Shown: positions 26,661 through 37,980, counted from the first letter of the stretch. The stretch is DNA of 64,000 bases from Methyloterricola oryzae (GCF_000934725.1 NZ_JYNS01000004.1:186001-250000); one strand, 5' to 3'. Notes: a model not told the origin generated them from the sequence alone. Numbers and translations: made by a program.

Positions 26661-27728
26661 CTACGCGCCGGGATTCCCACAGTAAGCTGCGAGCACCTGC
26701 CGGCAACCTTCGATGGCGCCCAGGTGCGCGATTTCGTAGCCATGGGTGTTGTCCGTGGGGAACCCCAGGCAGGCGGCCCTGGGCACGTGGCCGTTCTTCA
26801 TCACAATGGAGGCATCGCTTCCAAAGCCATTGAGCACCACGTGTTGAACGGATAAACCAGCGGAAACCGCGGCCCGCGCCAGTTTCAGGTTGAGCGCCTC
26901 GTCGTAGAGACCGTAGCCGTCCTGGGAGACCAGGACCGGCGTCTCATCCGAAGCCAGAGGATACTCCGCCGACTTAGGACAGATCTCCAGGGCAATCAGT
27001 TCATCGATGGCAAGGCTGCGCGTAAAAAACATGGCGCCGATGGCGCCAACTTCCTCGCGGGCGGTGAATGCCAAATGAAGATTGCAGCACGGCTCGCCCA
27101 AGGTCTCCGCCAGGTCCAGCAGGAGGGCCACCGAGGCCTTGTTGTCCAAGGTATAACTGGCCAGGTAATCGCCCATCCTGAAAGGCGCCTTGCGGTGGCG
27201 GCCCACCACCATCCGGGTTCCTGCCCGTACCCCTGCCGCCTCCAGTTGTCCGGCGCTGAGCTTGGTCTCGATCCAGACATTTTCCCACTTGAGCGCCCGC
27301 TCCTCCTGATGGCATTTTTGCGGCGACTCGTGGGACACATGGCGTGACCCGAAGCTGAGAATGCCCGAAACCAGGCCATGGTCGCCCAGGAGATCGACCA
27401 CTCCCTCTCCGTAAACCCACGGGAAGGCCCCCCCAAGCTTGCGCACCTCCACCCGCCCGTCCGGTGCCACGCGCTTGACGATGGCGGCGATTTCGTCCTT
27501 GTGGGCTGTGATGGCCAGATTGCGCGACCGGTCGCGGCCCGGAATGCTGGCGATGATATTGCCGGCCGCATCCTGCCGGCACTCGACGCGCAGCCGCCGC
27601 AGTTGCGACAGGATCAAGGCATCGATTTCGTCCTCGGCACCGCTGGGGGAGTGACACAGCACCAGCGACTCGATACGCTGGCAAAGCCGCTGCCAGGAGT
27701 CGGGGCAGTCACCGCTGGATTGCATCAT
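26661..27728 (-). CDS. M42-family metallo-aminopeptidase
   Basis: The product of about 355 residues resembles the FrvX/PepA-type M42 peptidases, tetrahedral cytoplasmic aminopeptidases with two metals. Metal-site motifs visible are [35 protein letters not shown] (Glu-Glu) and the C-terminal HGYEIAHL. The block [17 protein letters not shown] precedes the bridging Asp. GTG 27752 would add eight residues; ATG 27728 is preferred on codon grounds, though neither has a clear ribosome site. It is divergent from yccA, with only 42-66 bases between starts. The exact peptide substrate is unknown. Confidence 0.85.
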   Translation of the reverse strand: MMQSSGDCPDSWQRLCQRIESLVLCHSPSGAEDEIDALILSQLRRLRVECRQDAAGNIIASIPGRDRSRNLAITAHKDEIAAIVKRVAPDGRVEVRKLGGAFPWVYGEGVVDLLGDHGLVSGILSFGSRHVSHESPQKCHQEERALKWENVWIETKLSAGQLEAAGVRAGTRMVVGRHRKAPFRMGDYLASYTLDNKASVALLLDLAETLGEPCCNLHLAFTAREEVGAIGAMFFTRSLAIDELIALEICPKSAEYPLASDETPVLVSQDGYGLYDEALNLKLARAAVSAGLSVQHVVLNGFGSDASIVMKNGHVPRAACLGFPTDNTHGYEIAHLGAIEGCRQVLAAYCGNPGA

Positions 27729-27794
27729 TGGGAAACTACGGTACCATTTCACAGTCGAATGTTATGAATTTTACACCGAGAAGGAGAACCGTAA

Positions 27795-28466
27795 ATGAAC
27801 CAGTATGATATCGCCCAGCGCGCCCGCGTGGGCGTTCTGGAAACCAACAAAGTCCTGCGCAATACCTACGGTCTGCTGGCCATGACGCTGCTGTTCAGCG
27901 CCTTCACCGCCGGCGTATCGATGGTGATGGGCATGCCCTACCCGGGCCCGATCATCACCCTGGTCGGTTACTTCGGCCTGCTGTTCCTCACCAACAAGTT
28001 CAGCAACAGCGCCTGGGGCATCGTCTGGGTATTCGCCTTGACTGGCTTCATGGGCATGACCCTGGGCCCGATCCTGAACTTCTACGTGACCCAGATAGCC
28101 AACGGCGGCCAGCTGGTGATGACTGCCCTCGGCGGCACCGGCGCCATCTTCCTGGGCCTGTCAGGCTATGCCCTGGTCACGCGCAAGGACTTCAGCTTCA
28201 TGGGCGGCATGCTGATGGTGGGCATCCTGGTGGCCTTCCTGGCTGGCCTGGTTTCCCTGTTCGTTCCCGCCATGCCGGGCCTGCATGTGGCCGTCTCCGC
28301 CATGTTCGTCCTGCTGATGTCGGGCATGATCCTGTGGCAGACCAGCGAGATCATCCACGGCGGCGAGACCAATTACGTTCTGGCCACGGTTTCGCTCTAC
28401 GTTTCCATCTTCAACCTGTTCACCAGCCTCCTGCAGTTGCTGGGTATCTTCAGCAGCGACGACTGA
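27795..28466 (+). CDS. yccA: Bax-inhibitor-1/YccA family membrane protein
   Basis: The 223-residue protein has about seven hydrophobic segments and the family ending with an Asp-rich C-terminus (IFSSDD). The N-terminal block (TNKVLRNTYGLLAMTLLFSA) and the sixth to seventh helices (MILWQTSEIIHGGETNYVLATVSLYVSIFNLF) match YccA, the inner-membrane protein that interacts with the FtsH protease in E. coli and belongs to the TMBIM family of cation-leak proteins. A strong AAGGAGA Shine-Dalgarno precedes the ATG. It is followed by tandem hairpins, so it is probably a single-gene unit. Confidence 0.92.
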   Translation: MNQYDIAQRARVGVLETNKVLRNTYGLLAMTLLFSAFTAGVSMVMGMPYPGPIITLVGYFGLLFLTNKFSNSAWGIVWVFALTGFMGMTLGPILNFYVTQIANGGQLVMTALGGTGAIFLGLSGYALVTRKDFSFMGGMLMVGILVAFLAGLVSLFVPAMPGLHVAVSAMFVLLMSGMILWQTSEIIHGGETNYVLATVSLYVSIFNLFTSLLQLLGIFSSDD

Positions 28467-28479
28467 CACGCTCTCCATC

Positions 28480-28503
28480 GGGAGGGAGGCTAAGCTCCCT
28501 CCC
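28480..28503 (+). terminator. Hairpin after yccA
   Basis: GGGAGGGAG and CTCCCTCCC form a perfect 9-bp stem with a 6-base loop, 14 bases after the yccA stop. The following bases are pyrimidine-rich but not a pure U-run. A second hairpin, GCCCCGC/GCGGGGC with a 3-base loop, follows at 28519-28535. Together they likely end the yccA transcript. Confidence 0.6.
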
Positions 28504-28560
28504 ATCCTTCACTCTCTCGCCCCGCTGCGCGGGGCACGTCTGAGTTCTCCCCCAAACGCC

Positions 28561-28566
28561 TATACT
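28561..28566 (+). promoter_or_regulatory. Possible -10 element for the MgtC-like gene
   Basis: TATACT lies about 102 bases before the ATG at 28668, just after the yccA hairpins. No good -35 is at the right distance. A CACGGC/GCCGTG dyad (28618-28635) follows in the presumed leader. Confidence 0.3.
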
Positions 28567-28667
28567 TCCGATAGCCCGGCGCTTGTCTGTCGTCCTACGC
28601 CGAGGCTCGTTGAAAGCCACGGCGCGTGAGCCGTGAGTGACCGACACCTTGCCGCGAGATCACAGCC

Positions 28668-29429
28668 ATGGACCTGTTCTCCAAGGAGGCGCTGGCCGCA
28701 TACTGGTCAGGACCTGAAATGGGCGTCAACCTCATCGTCTTCATGAATCTGGCGGGCTCGCTGCTCCTAGGCTTCCTGGTAGGCTATGAGCGTTCCTACC
28801 ACGGCCGCGCCGCCGGCATGCGCACCTATGGCCTGGTCTGCATCGCCTCCTGCGCCCTCACCGTTATCGTCGGCTACCCCAGTTTCTGGTACGGCGGCCA
28901 TCCCGCCGCCCATAGCGCCTTTACCGTGCCACCGGACCCGACACGGGTCATCCAGGGCATCGTAACGGGAGTCGGGTTCCTCGGCGCCGGTGTAATCATG
29001 AAGGAAGGACTCAACATCAGCGGGCTGACCACCGCCGCCTCAATCTGGACCGCATCGGCCATCGGCGTGCTGGTGGGCATCGGGTTCTATGGCGCCGCGA
29101 TCCTGCTATCGCTGATTTCCGCCGGCTGCATGATGTGGGCCTCGAAGGTGGAGAATTGGCTGCCCTCGCGCCACGCCATTGCGATCAGCCTGCGCTTTCA
29201 GCCGGGATTTGCGCCACAGGAAAAAGACCTCGCCCAGGCGACGCTGGAGCGGGGCTACGAAATCGCGCCCGGATCATTCTCCATCAACTTCGAGCACGAC
29301 AAAATGGAGTGGCGCTTCGTCGCCGTCGCCCTGGGCCGGGGCCGGGGCATGCCGCTTTCCCAACTTTCCCATGAAATGTCCGCCCTGACGGGTGTCGAGC
29401 GCTTCCACGTTTCCCACGCGCGGAACTGA
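28668..29429 (+). CDS. MgtC/SapB-family inner-membrane protein
   Basis: The 253-residue protein has four or five N-terminal membrane helices with the family signatures [37 protein letters not shown] and [26 protein letters not shown] soluble C-terminal domain of about 90 residues follows. MgtC proteins are tied to low-magnesium survival and, in Salmonella, to inhibition of the F-type ATPase; whether this homologue does so is unknown. The leader of about 100 bases before the ATG has a small dyad but no recognisable magnesium riboswitch. Confidence 0.88.
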   Translation: MDLFSKEALAAYWSGPEMGVNLIVFMNLAGSLLLGFLVGYERSYHGRAAGMRTYGLVCIASCALTVIVGYPSFWYGGHPAAHSAFTVPPDPTRVIQGIVTGVGFLGAGVIMKEGLNISGLTTAASIWTASAIGVLVGIGFYGAAILLSLISAGCMMWASKVENWLPSRHAIAISLRFQPGFAPQEKDLAQATLERGYEIAPGSFSINFEHDKMEWRFVAVALGRGRGMPLSQLSHEMSALTGVERFHVSHARN

Positions 29430-29460
29430 ACACCGAGACGGCGGTTTGCCCCGAACAAAC

Positions 29461-29491
29461 GCAAAACCCCGGGGATCGCCCGGGGTTTTGC
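29461..29491. terminator. Bidirectional intrinsic terminator
   Basis: A perfect 13-bp stem, GCAAAACCCCGGG with CCCGGGGTTTTGC and a 5-base loop, sits between the convergent MgtC-like gene and pnp. The A-run and T-run within the stem give a U-tract on both strands. Confidence 0.9.
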
Positions 29492-29520
29492 TGAGTCGCG
29501 GAGAACGTTGCGTAAACCGC

Positions 29521-31608
29521 TCAGGTAGCGGCCTCCACGGCCTTCATACTCAGCCGCACACGGCCCTGACGGTCAATTTCCAAGACCTTCACCCGCACCA
29601 TGTCACCTTCGGACAGTTTGTCGCTGACCTTCTCCACGTGTTCGTCGGAGATCTGCGAAATGTGCACCAGGCCGTCCTTGCCGGGCAGGATGGTGACGAA
29701 CGCGCCGAAATCCATAAGGCGGGCCACCTTGCCCTCGTAGATCTTGCCCACCTCCACTTCCGCGGTGATGGCCTCGATGCGGCGGCGCGCTTCCGCGCCA
29801 GCCTGCTTGTCCACGGATGCCACGCGAATCACGCCATCGTCGGTGATGTCGATGCTGGCGCCGGTCTCCTCGGTGATACTGCGGATGGTAGCCCCGCCCT
29901 TGCCGATGACCTCGCGGATCTTGCTGGGATCGATGCTGAAGCTCATGATCCTGGGCGCATAATCGGACATCTCCTGGCGCGGCGCGGCCAATTCGGCCTC
30001 CATCTTCTCCAGGATGTGCATGCGCCCGTCCTTGGCCTGAGCCAGAGCGACTTTCATGATCTCCGGGGTGATGCCATCAATCTTGATGTCCATCTGCAGG
30101 GCGGTGACGCCGGTGCGGCTGCCGGCCACCTTGAAATCCATGTCGCCCAGGTGGTCTTCGTCACCCATGATGTCGGACAGAACCGCGAACTTCTCGCCTT
30201 CCTTGATCAGGCCCATGGCGATGCCCGCCACCGGCGCCTTGGTCGGCACGCCCGCGTCCATCAGGGCCAGGCTGGAACCGCACACTGAAGCCATGGAACT
30301 GGAGCCGTTGGATTCCGTGATTTCCGAAACCACGCGCACCACGTAGGGGAACTCCTCCTGGGTCGGCATCACGGCCTGCACGCCGCGCTTGGCCAGGCGG
30401 CCGTGGCCGATTTCACGGCGTTTTGGAGAGCCGATCATGCCCACCTCACCCACGCAGTACGGCGGGAAATTGTAGTGCAGCATGAAGTTCTCTTTGTATT
30501 CACCGTCGATGGCATCGATGAGCTGTGCATCGCGGCCCGTGCCCAGGGTCGCAACCACCAGAGCCTGGGTCTCGCCGCGAGTGAACAGGGCGGAACCGTG
30601 GGTTCTGGGCAGCACGCCGGTGCGGATACTGATGGGGCGGACGGTCTTCATGTCGCGGCCGTCGATGCGCTTGCCCTCGTTCAGGATGTTGCTGCGCACC
30701 ACCTCGTACTCCAGGTTCTCCAGGGCGCCACGCACCGCCTTCTCGGGAAACTGCTCGTCCGCCGTGAGGGCGGCAACGGCAGCGGAACGGATTTCCTTGA
30801 GGGTCTGCTGACGCAACTGCTTCTCGGGCATGAGGTAGGCCTTGGCGATGCTCTCGCGGGCCTGCGCGGAAACGGCGGCGATCAGGGCAGCGTCCGCTTC
30901 GGGCGCCTTCCAGTCCCACGGCTTCACACCGACTTCGGCGGCCAGTTCAAGGATCGCCTTGATGGCGATCTGCATCTGCTCATGGCCGAACAGTACAGCG
31001 CCCAGCATGATGTCCTCGGGCAGCATCTTCGCCTCGGACTCCACCATCAGCACCGCCTTCTCTGTACCGGCAACCACCAGATCCAAATCGGAGGTTCCCA
31101 ATTGGCTCTTGCTCGGATTGAGCAGATACTGACCCTCAGCGTAACCCACCCGCGCGGCGCCGATCGGCCCCTTGAAGGGCATGCCGGAGAGGGTGAGCGC
31201 CGCAGAAGCGCCCAACATGGAGGGGATATCCGGATCGATCTCGGGGTTCAGCGACATCACCGTCGCCACCACCTGCACTTCGTTGGTGAACCCCTCAGGA
31301 AACAGCGGGCGCACGGGACGGTCGATCAGGCGCGCGGTGAGGGTTTCCTTCTCGCTGGGACGCCCCTCGCGCTTGAAGAATCCGCCGGGGATGCGTCCCG
31401 CGGCATAGGTCTTCTCCTGGTAATTCACCGTGAGGGGGAAAAAATCGCCTTCCCGGGTGATCTCCTTCAACCCGACTGCGGTCACGAGCACCACGGTTCC
31501 GTCCATGTCCACCATGACGGCGGCGTCAGCTTGGCGGGCGATCTCGCCCGTTTCGAGGGTTACGACGTGGTCACCGTAGCGAAATTGTTTCCGAGTCGGA
31601 GGGTTCAC
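29521..31608 (-). CDS. pnp: Polynucleotide phosphorylase
   Basis: PNPase degrades RNA 3' to 5' using phosphate and is part of the degradosome. The 695-residue protein has two RNase PH domains (first with [12 protein letters not shown]-like core as [12 protein letters not shown]; second with [17 protein letters not shown] and the catalytic DxxxD region [15 protein letters not shown]), then a KH domain ([21 protein letters not shown]) and an S1 domain ([18 protein letters not shown]). It is the last gene of the long minus-strand operon that starts at rimP and lies 45 bases after rpsO, the usual rpsO-pnp pair. Confidence 0.98.
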   Translation of the reverse strand: MNPPTRKQFRYGDHVVTLETGEIARQADAAVMVDMDGTVVLVTAVGLKEITREGDFFPLTVNYQEKTYAAGRIPGGFFKREGRPSEKETLTARLIDRPVRPLFPEGFTNEVQVVATVMSLNPEIDPDIPSMLGASAALTLSGMPFKGPIGAARVGYAEGQYLLNPSKSQLGTSDLDLVVAGTEKAVLMVESEAKMLPEDIMLGAVLFGHEQMQIAIKAILELAAEVGVKPWDWKAPEADAALIAAVSAQARESIAKAYLMPEKQLRQQTLKEIRSAAVAALTADEQFPEKAVRGALENLEYEVVRSNILNEGKRIDGRDMKTVRPISIRTGVLPRTHGSALFTRGETQALVVATLGTGRDAQLIDAIDGEYKENFMLHYNFPPYCVGEVGMIGSPKRREIGHGRLAKRGVQAVMPTQEEFPYVVRVVSEITESNGSSSMASVCGSSLALMDAGVPTKAPVAGIAMGLIKEGEKFAVLSDIMGDEDHLGDMDFKVAGSRTGVTALQMDIKIDGITPEIMKVALAQAKDGRMHILEKMEAELAAPRQEMSDYAPRIMSFSIDPSKIREVIGKGGATIRSITEETGASIDITDDGVIRVASVDKQAGAEARRRIEAITAEVEVGKIYEGKVARLMDFGAFVTILPGKDGLVHISQISDEHVEKVSDKLSEGDMVRVKVLEIDRQGRVRLSMKAVEAAT

Positions 31609-31653
31609 GATTATTTCCTTGTCAGCGGCACAGGTTCGAAGGTCAGCCAGAGC

Positions 31654-31923
31654 TTATTTGCGCAGACCAAGGCGCTCGATCAGGGAGCGGTACCGGTCGG
31701 AATCCTTGCTCTTCAGGTAGTCCAGCAGCTTGCGGCGCTGATTGACCAGGCGCAGCAGACCCTGGCGGGAATGGTGGTCTTTCTTGTGCTGGCTGAAATG
31801 CGGGGTCAGGTGGTTGATGCGCGCGGTCAGCAGCGCCACCTGAACTTCCGGCGAGCCGGTGTCGTTCGCCGACAGCTGGTACTGCTTGAGCACCGCCTGT
31901 TTTTCAACTGAGGTAAAAGCCAT
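31654..31923 (-). CDS. rpsO: 30S ribosomal protein S15
   Basis: S15 is an early-binding 16S rRNA protein of the platform. The 89-residue sequence with [28 protein letters not shown] and [19 protein letters not shown] is essentially diagnostic. It sits between truB and pnp as in E. coli. A separate promoter in the 83-base gap upstream would let rpsO-pnp be expressed apart from the rest of the operon. Confidence 0.98.
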   Translation of the reverse strand: MAFTSVEKQAVLKQYQLSANDTGSPEVQVALLTARINHLTPHFSQHKKDHHSRQGLLRLVNQRRKLLDYLKSKDSDRYRSLIERLGLRK

Positions 31924-31962
31924 TTCTAAACTCCAAAGATGTCAGTCAAAATCAAACAAAGT

Positions 31963-31992
31963 ATTTTACCGCCCTAACTCACCTTCGAACAA
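31963..31992 (-). promoter_or_regulatory. Candidate internal promoter for rpsO-pnp
   Basis: On the minus strand TTGTTC (31992-31987), an 18-base spacer and TAAAAT (31968-31963) lie about 40 bases before the rpsO ATG. The TAAAAT is a 5/6 match. E. coli also has its own promoter at this place. Confidence 0.55.
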
Positions 31993-32006
31993 GGCGGAAT
32001 GCGCTT

Positions 32007-32942
32007 CTAGGTCCCGGATAGTGCCGATTCGGCGCCGCCGTTCCCTTGCACCACCAATCGCCGTGGCGCCACCAGACCGTCCTCGGTCATCTCGCCGATA
32101 CCCAGGAATCGCTCGCCTGCGTACAGGCGCAAGGGCCCCCGCGCGTTGAGCTTCGGCACCAGCACCGCCTGGCCGCGGCGCATGTGGAAGGCCAGGTCGG
32201 GCGTCAGGGAAACCATTGGAAAACCGGTGACGGTGGCATCCGGTGGCCGCAGCGCCCGCACGCGTTCCGCATCGTCCAGGTTTTCCAATTGTTCCAGGGA
32301 CAGTGCATGTTCCAGGCTGAATTCGCCGACGGCCGTGCGGCGCAGGCGCTCCACATAACCGCCACAGCCCAGGGCCTCGCCGATGTCCTCGACCAGGCTG
32401 CGGATGTAGGTTCCCTTGGAACAATGCACGTCCAGGTCCAGCCAGTCGGACCCACGGTCAAGCAAATTTAGTTCATGTATGACGATGCTGCGCGCCGGCC
32501 GCTCCACGTCGAGGCCCTGCCGCGCCAGTTCGTAGAGACGCCGTCCCTGGTGCTTGAGTGCGGAATACATGGGCGGCACCTGCTCGATCGCTCCACGAAA
32601 ACGAGGCAGGACCGACTCGATCAGGGCATCCGTGAGTCCCGGCACCGCCCGCTCCTCGACCGTCTCGCCCTCGCAGTCGCCCGTTGTGGTGGTGCGGCCA
32701 AGGCGGGCCAACACCCGGTAGCGCTTGTCCGTATCCAGCAGGAAGGCCGAGAACTTCGTCGCCTCGCCCAGGCAGATGGGCAACAGGCCGGTGGCGATGG
32801 GGTCGAGGCTGCCAGTATGTCCGACCTTCTGCGCTTGAAACAGGCGCTTGACCCGCTGCACCGCGCCGTTGGAGGTTATTCCGGCCGGCTTGTCCAGCAG
32901 CAGGACGCCGTCGATGGGGCGGCCCTTGCGGACACGACTCAT
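32007..32942 (-). CDS. truB: tRNA pseudouridine-55 synthase
   Basis: TruB makes pseudouridine 55 in the T-loop of tRNAs. The 311-residue protein starts RPIDGVLLLDKPAGITSN and has the catalytic aspartate in GHTGSLDPIATGLLPICLGEATKF (cut at the Asp of SLDP), followed by YRVLARLG and the KGTYIRSLVEDIG motif. The C-terminal part is a PUA-like domain. Its ATG overlaps the rbfA stop (ATGA), so translation is coupled. Confidence 0.97.
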   Translation of the reverse strand: MSRVRKGRPIDGVLLLDKPAGITSNGAVQRVKRLFQAQKVGHTGSLDPIATGLLPICLGEATKFSAFLLDTDKRYRVLARLGRTTTTGDCEGETVEERAVPGLTDALIESVLPRFRGAIEQVPPMYSALKHQGRRLYELARQGLDVERPARSIVIHELNLLDRGSDWLDLDVHCSKGTYIRSLVEDIGEALGCGGYVERLRRTAVGEFSLEHALSLEQLENLDDAERVRALRPPDATVTGFPMVSLTPDLAFHMRRGQAVLVPKLNARGPLRLYAGERFLGIGEMTEDGLVAPRRLVVQGNGGAESALSGT

Positions 32943-33334
32943 GAGTCCTCGGCCTGACGATCCGCGTCGCTGGCAGCGCCGTCGCCCTCCGGCGGGTTTC
33001 CGGCCAACAGGGACTGGATGCGCAGCCCGCGCTCGATGGAATCATCGTGCACGAAGCGCAGCTCGGGCATGACCCGCATGCGGATGCGCCTGCCCAGTTC
33101 ATGCCGCAGGGACGGAACCGACTGATTGAGGATCTTGATGCAGGCCTTGGCCTCCTCGCGGGCTCCGAGAAAACTGACGTAGGCCTTTGCCACCGCCAGA
33201 TCGCGCGTAAGTTCCACCGCGTTCAAGGTCACCATGCCCAAAGCGGGATCGCGGACCCGGGTCCTCAGCAACTCCGCCAATTCGCGCTGCATTTGCGCCG
33301 CGACACGGTCGCTACGGGTAAACTCACGCGGCAT
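32939..33334 (-). CDS. rbfA: Ribosome-binding factor A
   Basis: RbfA binds the 30S subunit during late 16S rRNA maturation and cold adaptation. The 131-residue protein has the KH-like fold sequence RVAAQMQRELAELL, LGMVTLNAVELTRDLAVAKAYVS and the C-terminal RMRVMPELRFVHDDSIERGLRI, all typical. It is 28 bases after infB and overlaps truB by four bases. Confidence 0.96.
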   Translation of the reverse strand: MPREFTRSDRVAAQMQRELAELLRTRVRDPALGMVTLNAVELTRDLAVAKAYVSFLGAREEAKACIKILNQSVPSLRHELGRRIRMRVMPELRFVHDDSIERGLRIQSLLAGNPPEGDGAASDADRQAEDS

Positions 33335-33362
33335 CAGGCAGCCCCTACCATCAGGAACGACT

Positions 33363-35972
33363 TCATGAGGCGCGCTGCACCAGGACCTTTTCGAATACCT
33401 CGATCTGGTCGCCGGTCTTGACGTCGTTGTAGTTCTTTACGCCGATGCCGCACTCCATGCCCATCTTCACCTCGCCGACGTCGTCCTTGAAGCGGCGCAG
33501 CGACTCCAACTGGCCCTCGTAGATCACCACGTTCTCCCGCAACACGCGGATCGGCAGGTTGCGCTTGACGAAGCCCTCGGTCACCATGCAGCCGGCAATG
33601 GCGCCGAACTTGGGCGAGCGGAACACGTCGCGCACCTCGGCGATACCCACGATCTGCTCCTTGTACTCCGGAGCCAGAAGGCCGCTGATGGACTTCTTGA
33701 CCTCGTCGATGACGTCGTAGATCACGCTGTAATAGTGCAGATCCACGCCGCGCTCCTCGATGAGCTTGCGCGAGGTGGCGTCGGCACGCACGTTGAAGCC
33801 GATGATGATGGCGCTGGAGGCCAAGGCCAGGTTGGCGTCGGACTCGGTGATGCCACCCACGCCGCCGGCCACCACCTTCACCTTCACCTTGTCGGTGGAA
33901 AGATCTACCAGCGACCCGCGCAGCGCCTCCAAACTGCCCTGCACATCGGCCTTGATGATGAGGTTCAGGTCGATGGACTCGGCGGATTCCATGCGCGAGA
34001 ACACGTCTTCCAGCTTGGCGGCCTGCTGAGCGGCCAGCTTGGTGGTGCGGGACTTCTCCTCGCGGTGCAGGGCGATCTCGCGGGCCTTGCGCTCGTCCGC
34101 GACGACGACGAAGTCGTCACCGGCGTTGGGCGTGGCAGACAGGCCCAGGATCTCCACCGGCGTGGAGGGCCCGGCCTCTTTCAAAGGCTTGCCGTTCTCG
34201 TTGAACATGGCGCGGATACGCCCGAATTCCTGCCCGCAGAGGATGAAGTCGCCCTTGCGCAGGACACCCTTCTGCACCAGGATGTCGGCCACGGGGCCCC
34301 GCCCCTTGTCCAGCTTGGACTCGATCACCACGCCGGTGGCGGCCACCTTCTGCGGCGACTTCAGCTCCAGCACTTCGGCCTGAAGCAGGATGGCGTCCAG
34401 CAGCTCATCGATGCCCACACCGGTCTTGGCGGACACCGCCACGAACTGGGTGTCGCCGCCCCACTCCTCCGGCACTACGTTAAGGCCCACCAGTTCCTGC
34501 TTGACGCGATCCGGATCGGCATCCTGCTTGTCGATCTTGTTGATGGCCACCACGATGGGCACTCCGGCGGCGCGGGAGTGCTCCACGGCCTCCCGGGTCT
34601 GGGGCATCACGCCGTCATCGGCCGCCACCACCAGCACCACGATATCGGTAACGCGGGCGCCACGGGCGCGCATGGCGGTGAACGCAGCATGACCGGGCGT
34701 GTCCAGGAAGGTGACCGAGCCGTGGTCGGTCTTCACCTGATAGGCGCCGATGTGCTGGGTGATGCCGCCCGCCTCGCTGGCCGCCACGCGGCTTTTGCGG
34801 ATATGGTCGAGCAGCGAGGTCTTGCCGTGGTCCACATGGCCCATGATGGTGACCACAGGCGCCCGGGGCAACAACTCGGCGGTTTCCTCGTCCGCCATGC
34901 TGGCCATGATCTCAGCCTCCAGGTTGTCCTCCGCCTGGGCGATGGCCTTGTGCCCCATCTCCTCAACCACCAGGATCGCGGTGTCCTGGTCCAGGGTCTG
35001 GTTGATGGTGGCCATGACCCCCATCTTGGTGATCAAGGTCTTGATGACTTCCGTCGCCTTGACCGACATGCGCAGGGCCAGGTCGGAAACGCTGATGGAC
35101 TCCGGCACTTGCACGTCACGCACCACCGGAGCGGTGGGCTTCTCGAAACCATGCCGCTGCTCCGGCATGACCACAGGACCCCGCGACTTGCCCTTCTTGA
35201 GCTTGCCCCGGCGATCATCCAGATCCGGTCCTTCGCGACCTTCCTCCCGCCTGACCGACTTGTCGCCAAATGAGGGAGCCTTCTTCTTACCACGCTTGAG
35301 ATCCTCCGCCGCCTTGGCAGGTGGCGGCGCGGCTGGCCGGACCGGGGGCGCGACGGCAGGTATTGGGACAGGCGGGGGAGGCGGGGGCGCCACGGGCTCC
35401 GGCGCGGCCCTCTCGACCACGGGAGGCTGCGGTACGGGCATGGGTTCCGCCTCTTTGGCCGCTTTTTCTTCAGCGCGCTGACGCTCCAGAAGCTCGCTGG
35501 CCTCGCGGGCCTTGCGCTCTTCCTCCAGGGCCTGCTGACGTTGCGCCTCCTCGCGCTGCAGGCGCAAGGTTTCCTGCGCCTCCAACTCGCGCTGCTGGTC
35601 TTCCAGAGCCTGGCGCGCCTTTTCCGCCTCCTGCCGGCGCTCGCTGGACTCGGGCAGTTCGCTGCGCTTGATGTAGGTTCGCTTCTTGCGCACCTCCACA
35701 CTCACCGTCTTGACGCCTTTTCCAGGCACCTTGCCCTGCTTCAGCTCACTGACCGTGCGCCGCTGCAAGGTCACCTTGCGCGGCTCGGCGCCGTCGCCCT
35801 GCTCCTTACCATGGCTCTGCCGCAGATGGCTCAGCAGTTTGAGCTTTTCCGCATCGCTGAGCATGTCGTCCGCGCTCGCCACCTGCAGCCCCGCATCCCC
35901 GAGCTGCGTCAGGAGCCGCTCCAGCGGGATGCCCACCACTTCCGCCAATTGCCTTACCGTCACGTCACTCAT
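33363..35972 (-). CDS. infB: Translation initiation factor IF-2
   Basis: IF-2 is the GTPase that brings initiator tRNA to the 30S subunit. The 869-residue protein starts [14 protein letters not shown] (the IF-2 N-terminal domain), then has a long low-complexity section of Glu/Arg/Ala-rich coiled coil and Pro-rich linker (about residues 110-270), and the G domain with [20 protein letters not shown] and NKIDK. Domains III and IV follow. ATG 35972 matches the family start; the frame is open upstream but overlaps the end of nusA. The gene lies between nusA and rbfA, as in most gammaproteobacteria. Confidence 0.97.
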   Translation of the reverse strand: MSDVTVRQLAEVVGIPLERLLTQLGDAGLQVASADDMLSDAEKLKLLSHLRQSHGKEQGDGAEPRKVTLQRRTVSELKQGKVPGKGVKTVSVEVRKKRTYIKRSELPESSERRQEAEKARQALEDQQRELEAQETLRLQREEAQRQQALEEERKAREASELLERQRAEEKAAKEAEPMPVPQPPVVERAAPEPVAPPPPPPVPIPAVAPPVRPAAPPPAKAAEDLKRGKKKAPSFGDKSVRREEGREGPDLDDRRGKLKKGKSRGPVVMPEQRHGFEKPTAPVVRDVQVPESISVSDLALRMSVKATEVIKTLITKMGVMATINQTLDQDTAILVVEEMGHKAIAQAEDNLEAEIMASMADEETAELLPRAPVVTIMGHVDHGKTSLLDHIRKSRVAASEAGGITQHIGAYQVKTDHGSVTFLDTPGHAAFTAMRARGARVTDIVVLVVAADDGVMPQTREAVEHSRAAGVPIVVAINKIDKQDADPDRVKQELVGLNVVPEEWGGDTQFVAVSAKTGVGIDELLDAILLQAEVLELKSPQKVAATGVVIESKLDKGRGPVADILVQKGVLRKGDFILCGQEFGRIRAMFNENGKPLKEAGPSTPVEILGLSATPNAGDDFVVVADERKAREIALHREEKSRTTKLAAQQAAKLEDVFSRMESAESIDLNLIIKADVQGSLEALRGSLVDLSTDKVKVKVVAGGVGGITESDANLALASSAIIIGFNVRADATSRKLIEERGVDLHYYSVIYDVIDEVKKSISGLLAPEYKEQIVGIAEVRDVFRSPKFGAIAGCMVTEGFVKRNLPIRVLRENVVIYEGQLESLRRFKDDVGEVKMGMECGIGVKNYNDVKTGDQIEVFEKVLVQRAS

Positions 35973-36000
35973 ACTTCTCGCCCCGCTCTCATTCAATTCC

Positions 36001-37506
36001 CTAGCCTTCCGCAAACCAAGACGCCCGGGCCTTCATGATCAGACTGCCGGCCCGCTCCTCGTCCATGCCCGGCACCTCCATCAACTCATCAACGGACTGC
36101 TCGGCCAGGTCATCCACCGTCCGCACGCCGTGACTGGCGAGCAAAAAGGCCAACTCGCGGTCCATGCCCTCCATTTCCAGGAGTTCCTGGGTCGGCTCCA
36201 CGGACTCGAGCTTCTCCTCGCTGGCGATGGCCCGAATCAGCAGGGCATCCCGAGCGCGGTTGCGCAGCTCCTCGACGATGTCCTCATCGAATTCCTCGAT
36301 TTCCAGCAATTCCTTTGCGGGCACGTAGGCCAGTTCCTCGACGCTGGAAAAACCTTCCCGCACCAGTATTTCCGCGACATCCTCATCCACCCCCAACTGC
36401 TCCACGAAATCGTTGAGCAGGTTCAAGGCCTCGGCTTCGTTCTTCTCTTCCGCCTGGGTGGCGCTCATCACGTTCAGCTCCCAGCCGGTGAGCTCCGAGG
36501 CCAGGCGCACATTCTGACCGCCGCGGCCTATGGCCTGGGACAGATTCTCATCGGCCACCGCCACATCCATGCTGTGCTTGTCCTCATCCACCACGATGGA
36601 AACGATTTCAGCGGGAGACATGGCGTTGATCACAAACTGGGCTTCGTTTTCGTTCCACAGGATGATGTCCACGCGCTCGCCGGCCAGTTCGTTGGAAACC
36701 GCCTGTACCCGCGAGCCTCGCATGCCCACGCAAGCGCCTACCGGGTCCAGGCGCGGGTCATTGCTCTTCACCGCCACCTTGGCGCGCACGCCCGGGTCAC
36801 GCGCGGCGCCCATGATCTCGATCACGTTCTCGCTGACTTCCGGTACTTCCAGGCGGAAAAGCGCCACCAGCAACTCCGGGGCGGTACGTGTGACGAACAA
36901 CTGCGGCCCGCGTGCCTCGGGGCGCACCGCGCGGAGGTAACCGCGCATGCGGTCGCCGTTGCGCACCGCTTCGCGCGGGATCATCTCTTCCTTTGGAATC
37001 AGCGCCTCGACATTGCCGCCCAGGTCCAGATAGACGTTGCCGCGTTCCACGCGCTTGACCACGCCGGTCACCAGTTCGCCGACGCGGTCCTTGTAGGCAT
37101 CAACGATCTTTTTGCGCTCGGCCTCCCGCACTTTCTGCACGATGACCTGCTTGGCGGTCTGCGCGGCAATGCGGCCGAAATCGATGGATTCGATGGGCTG
37201 TTCCACGTAGCCACCCAGTTCCGCTGCCGCGTCCAGCTTGCGCGCGTCTTCGAGGAACATCTGGGTATCGGGGTCCTCGATGCCATAGTCATAATCATCG
37301 TTGGGCTCGACCACCAGCCAGCGGCGGAAGGTTTCATAGTCGCCGGACTTGCGGTCGATGGCGACACGCACGTCGATTCGGTTATCGTGCCGCTTCATGG
37401 TTGCGGTACGCAGGGCGTCCTCTATGGCGCTGAAGATGACGTCCTTTTCGATGTCTTTTTCGTTGGAGACGACATCCACCACCAGCAAAATTTCTTTATT
37501 CGCCAT
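36001..37506 (-). CDS. nusA: Transcription elongation/termination factor NusA
   Basis: NusA binds RNA polymerase and controls pausing, intrinsic termination and antitermination. The 501-residue protein has the N-terminal polymerase-binding domain ([17 protein letters not shown]), S1 ([16 protein letters not shown]), KH1/KH2 ([34 protein letters not shown]) and two C-terminal acidic repeats ([19 protein letters not shown] and [12 protein letters not shown]). The full-length E. coli-like form with both repeats is present. It probably regulates its own operon through the terminator-like hairpins in the rimP leader. Confidence 0.98.
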   Translation of the reverse strand: MANKEILLVVDVVSNEKDIEKDVIFSAIEDALRTATMKRHDNRIDVRVAIDRKSGDYETFRRWLVVEPNDDYDYGIEDPDTQMFLEDARKLDAAAELGGYVEQPIESIDFGRIAAQTAKQVIVQKVREAERKKIVDAYKDRVGELVTGVVKRVERGNVYLDLGGNVEALIPKEEMIPREAVRNGDRMRGYLRAVRPEARGPQLFVTRTAPELLVALFRLEVPEVSENVIEIMGAARDPGVRAKVAVKSNDPRLDPVGACVGMRGSRVQAVSNELAGERVDIILWNENEAQFVINAMSPAEIVSIVVDEDKHSMDVAVADENLSQAIGRGGQNVRLASELTGWELNVMSATQAEEKNEAEALNLLNDFVEQLGVDEDVAEILVREGFSSVEELAYVPAKELLEIEEFDEDIVEELRNRARDALLIRAIASEEKLESVEPTQELLEMEGMDRELAFLLASHGVRTVDDLAEQSVDELMEVPGMDEERAGSLIMKARASWFAEG

Positions 37507-37512
37507 CGACTC

Positions 37513-37980
37513 TCATCCTTTCCTGGTTTTCTGCTCAAACTCGGGCACTATCCGGGCCTTCTCTATGGATTCAAACGGTATCGCGTAGCGGGCTCCATCC
37601 TCTTCCAGGTGCACGGTCCCGCCTTCAATCGCCAGCAGCCGGCCCTTGAAGCGCCGCCGCCCCTCGACGGGACGCAGCACCTGAATGCGCACCAATGCAC
37701 CCACGAAGCGCTCAAAGTGTTCCGGGGTGAACAGCGGCCGGTCCATGCCCGGGGAGGAAATCTCCAGCTGATAGTTGCCTGGGATCGGATCCTCCACGTC
37801 GAGCACACCGCTGAGTTGGTGGCTCACACGTGAGCAATCATCCACGCCGATCCCGGCTTCACGGTCGATGTAGACCCTGAGGATGCGCTGGTGCGAATCG
37901 AATTCCACGCCCACCAGCTCATAGCCCAGGCCTGTCACCACCGGTTCCACCAGCCGGGTCAAACGTTCCGGCATTTTCAT
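37513..37980 (-). CDS. rimP: Ribosome maturation factor RimP
   Basis: RimP helps assemble the 30S subunit. The 155-residue protein has the N-terminal block LTRLVEPVVTGLGYELVGVEF, VYIDREAGIGVDDCSRVS and the conserved YQLEISSPGMDRPLF. ATG 37980 (MKMPERL) is used because AGGTG lies just upstream; the second Met two codons later is equally near the family start. It is the first gene of the rimP-nusA-infB-rbfA-truB-rpsO-pnp operon. Confidence 0.95.
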   Translation of the reverse strand: MKMPERLTRLVEPVVTGLGYELVGVEFDSHQRILRVYIDREAGIGVDDCSRVSHQLSGVLDVEDPIPGNYQLEISSPGMDRPLFTPEHFERFVGALVRIQVLRPVEGRRRFKGRLLAIEGGTVHLEEDGARYAIPFESIEKARIVPEFEQKTRKG

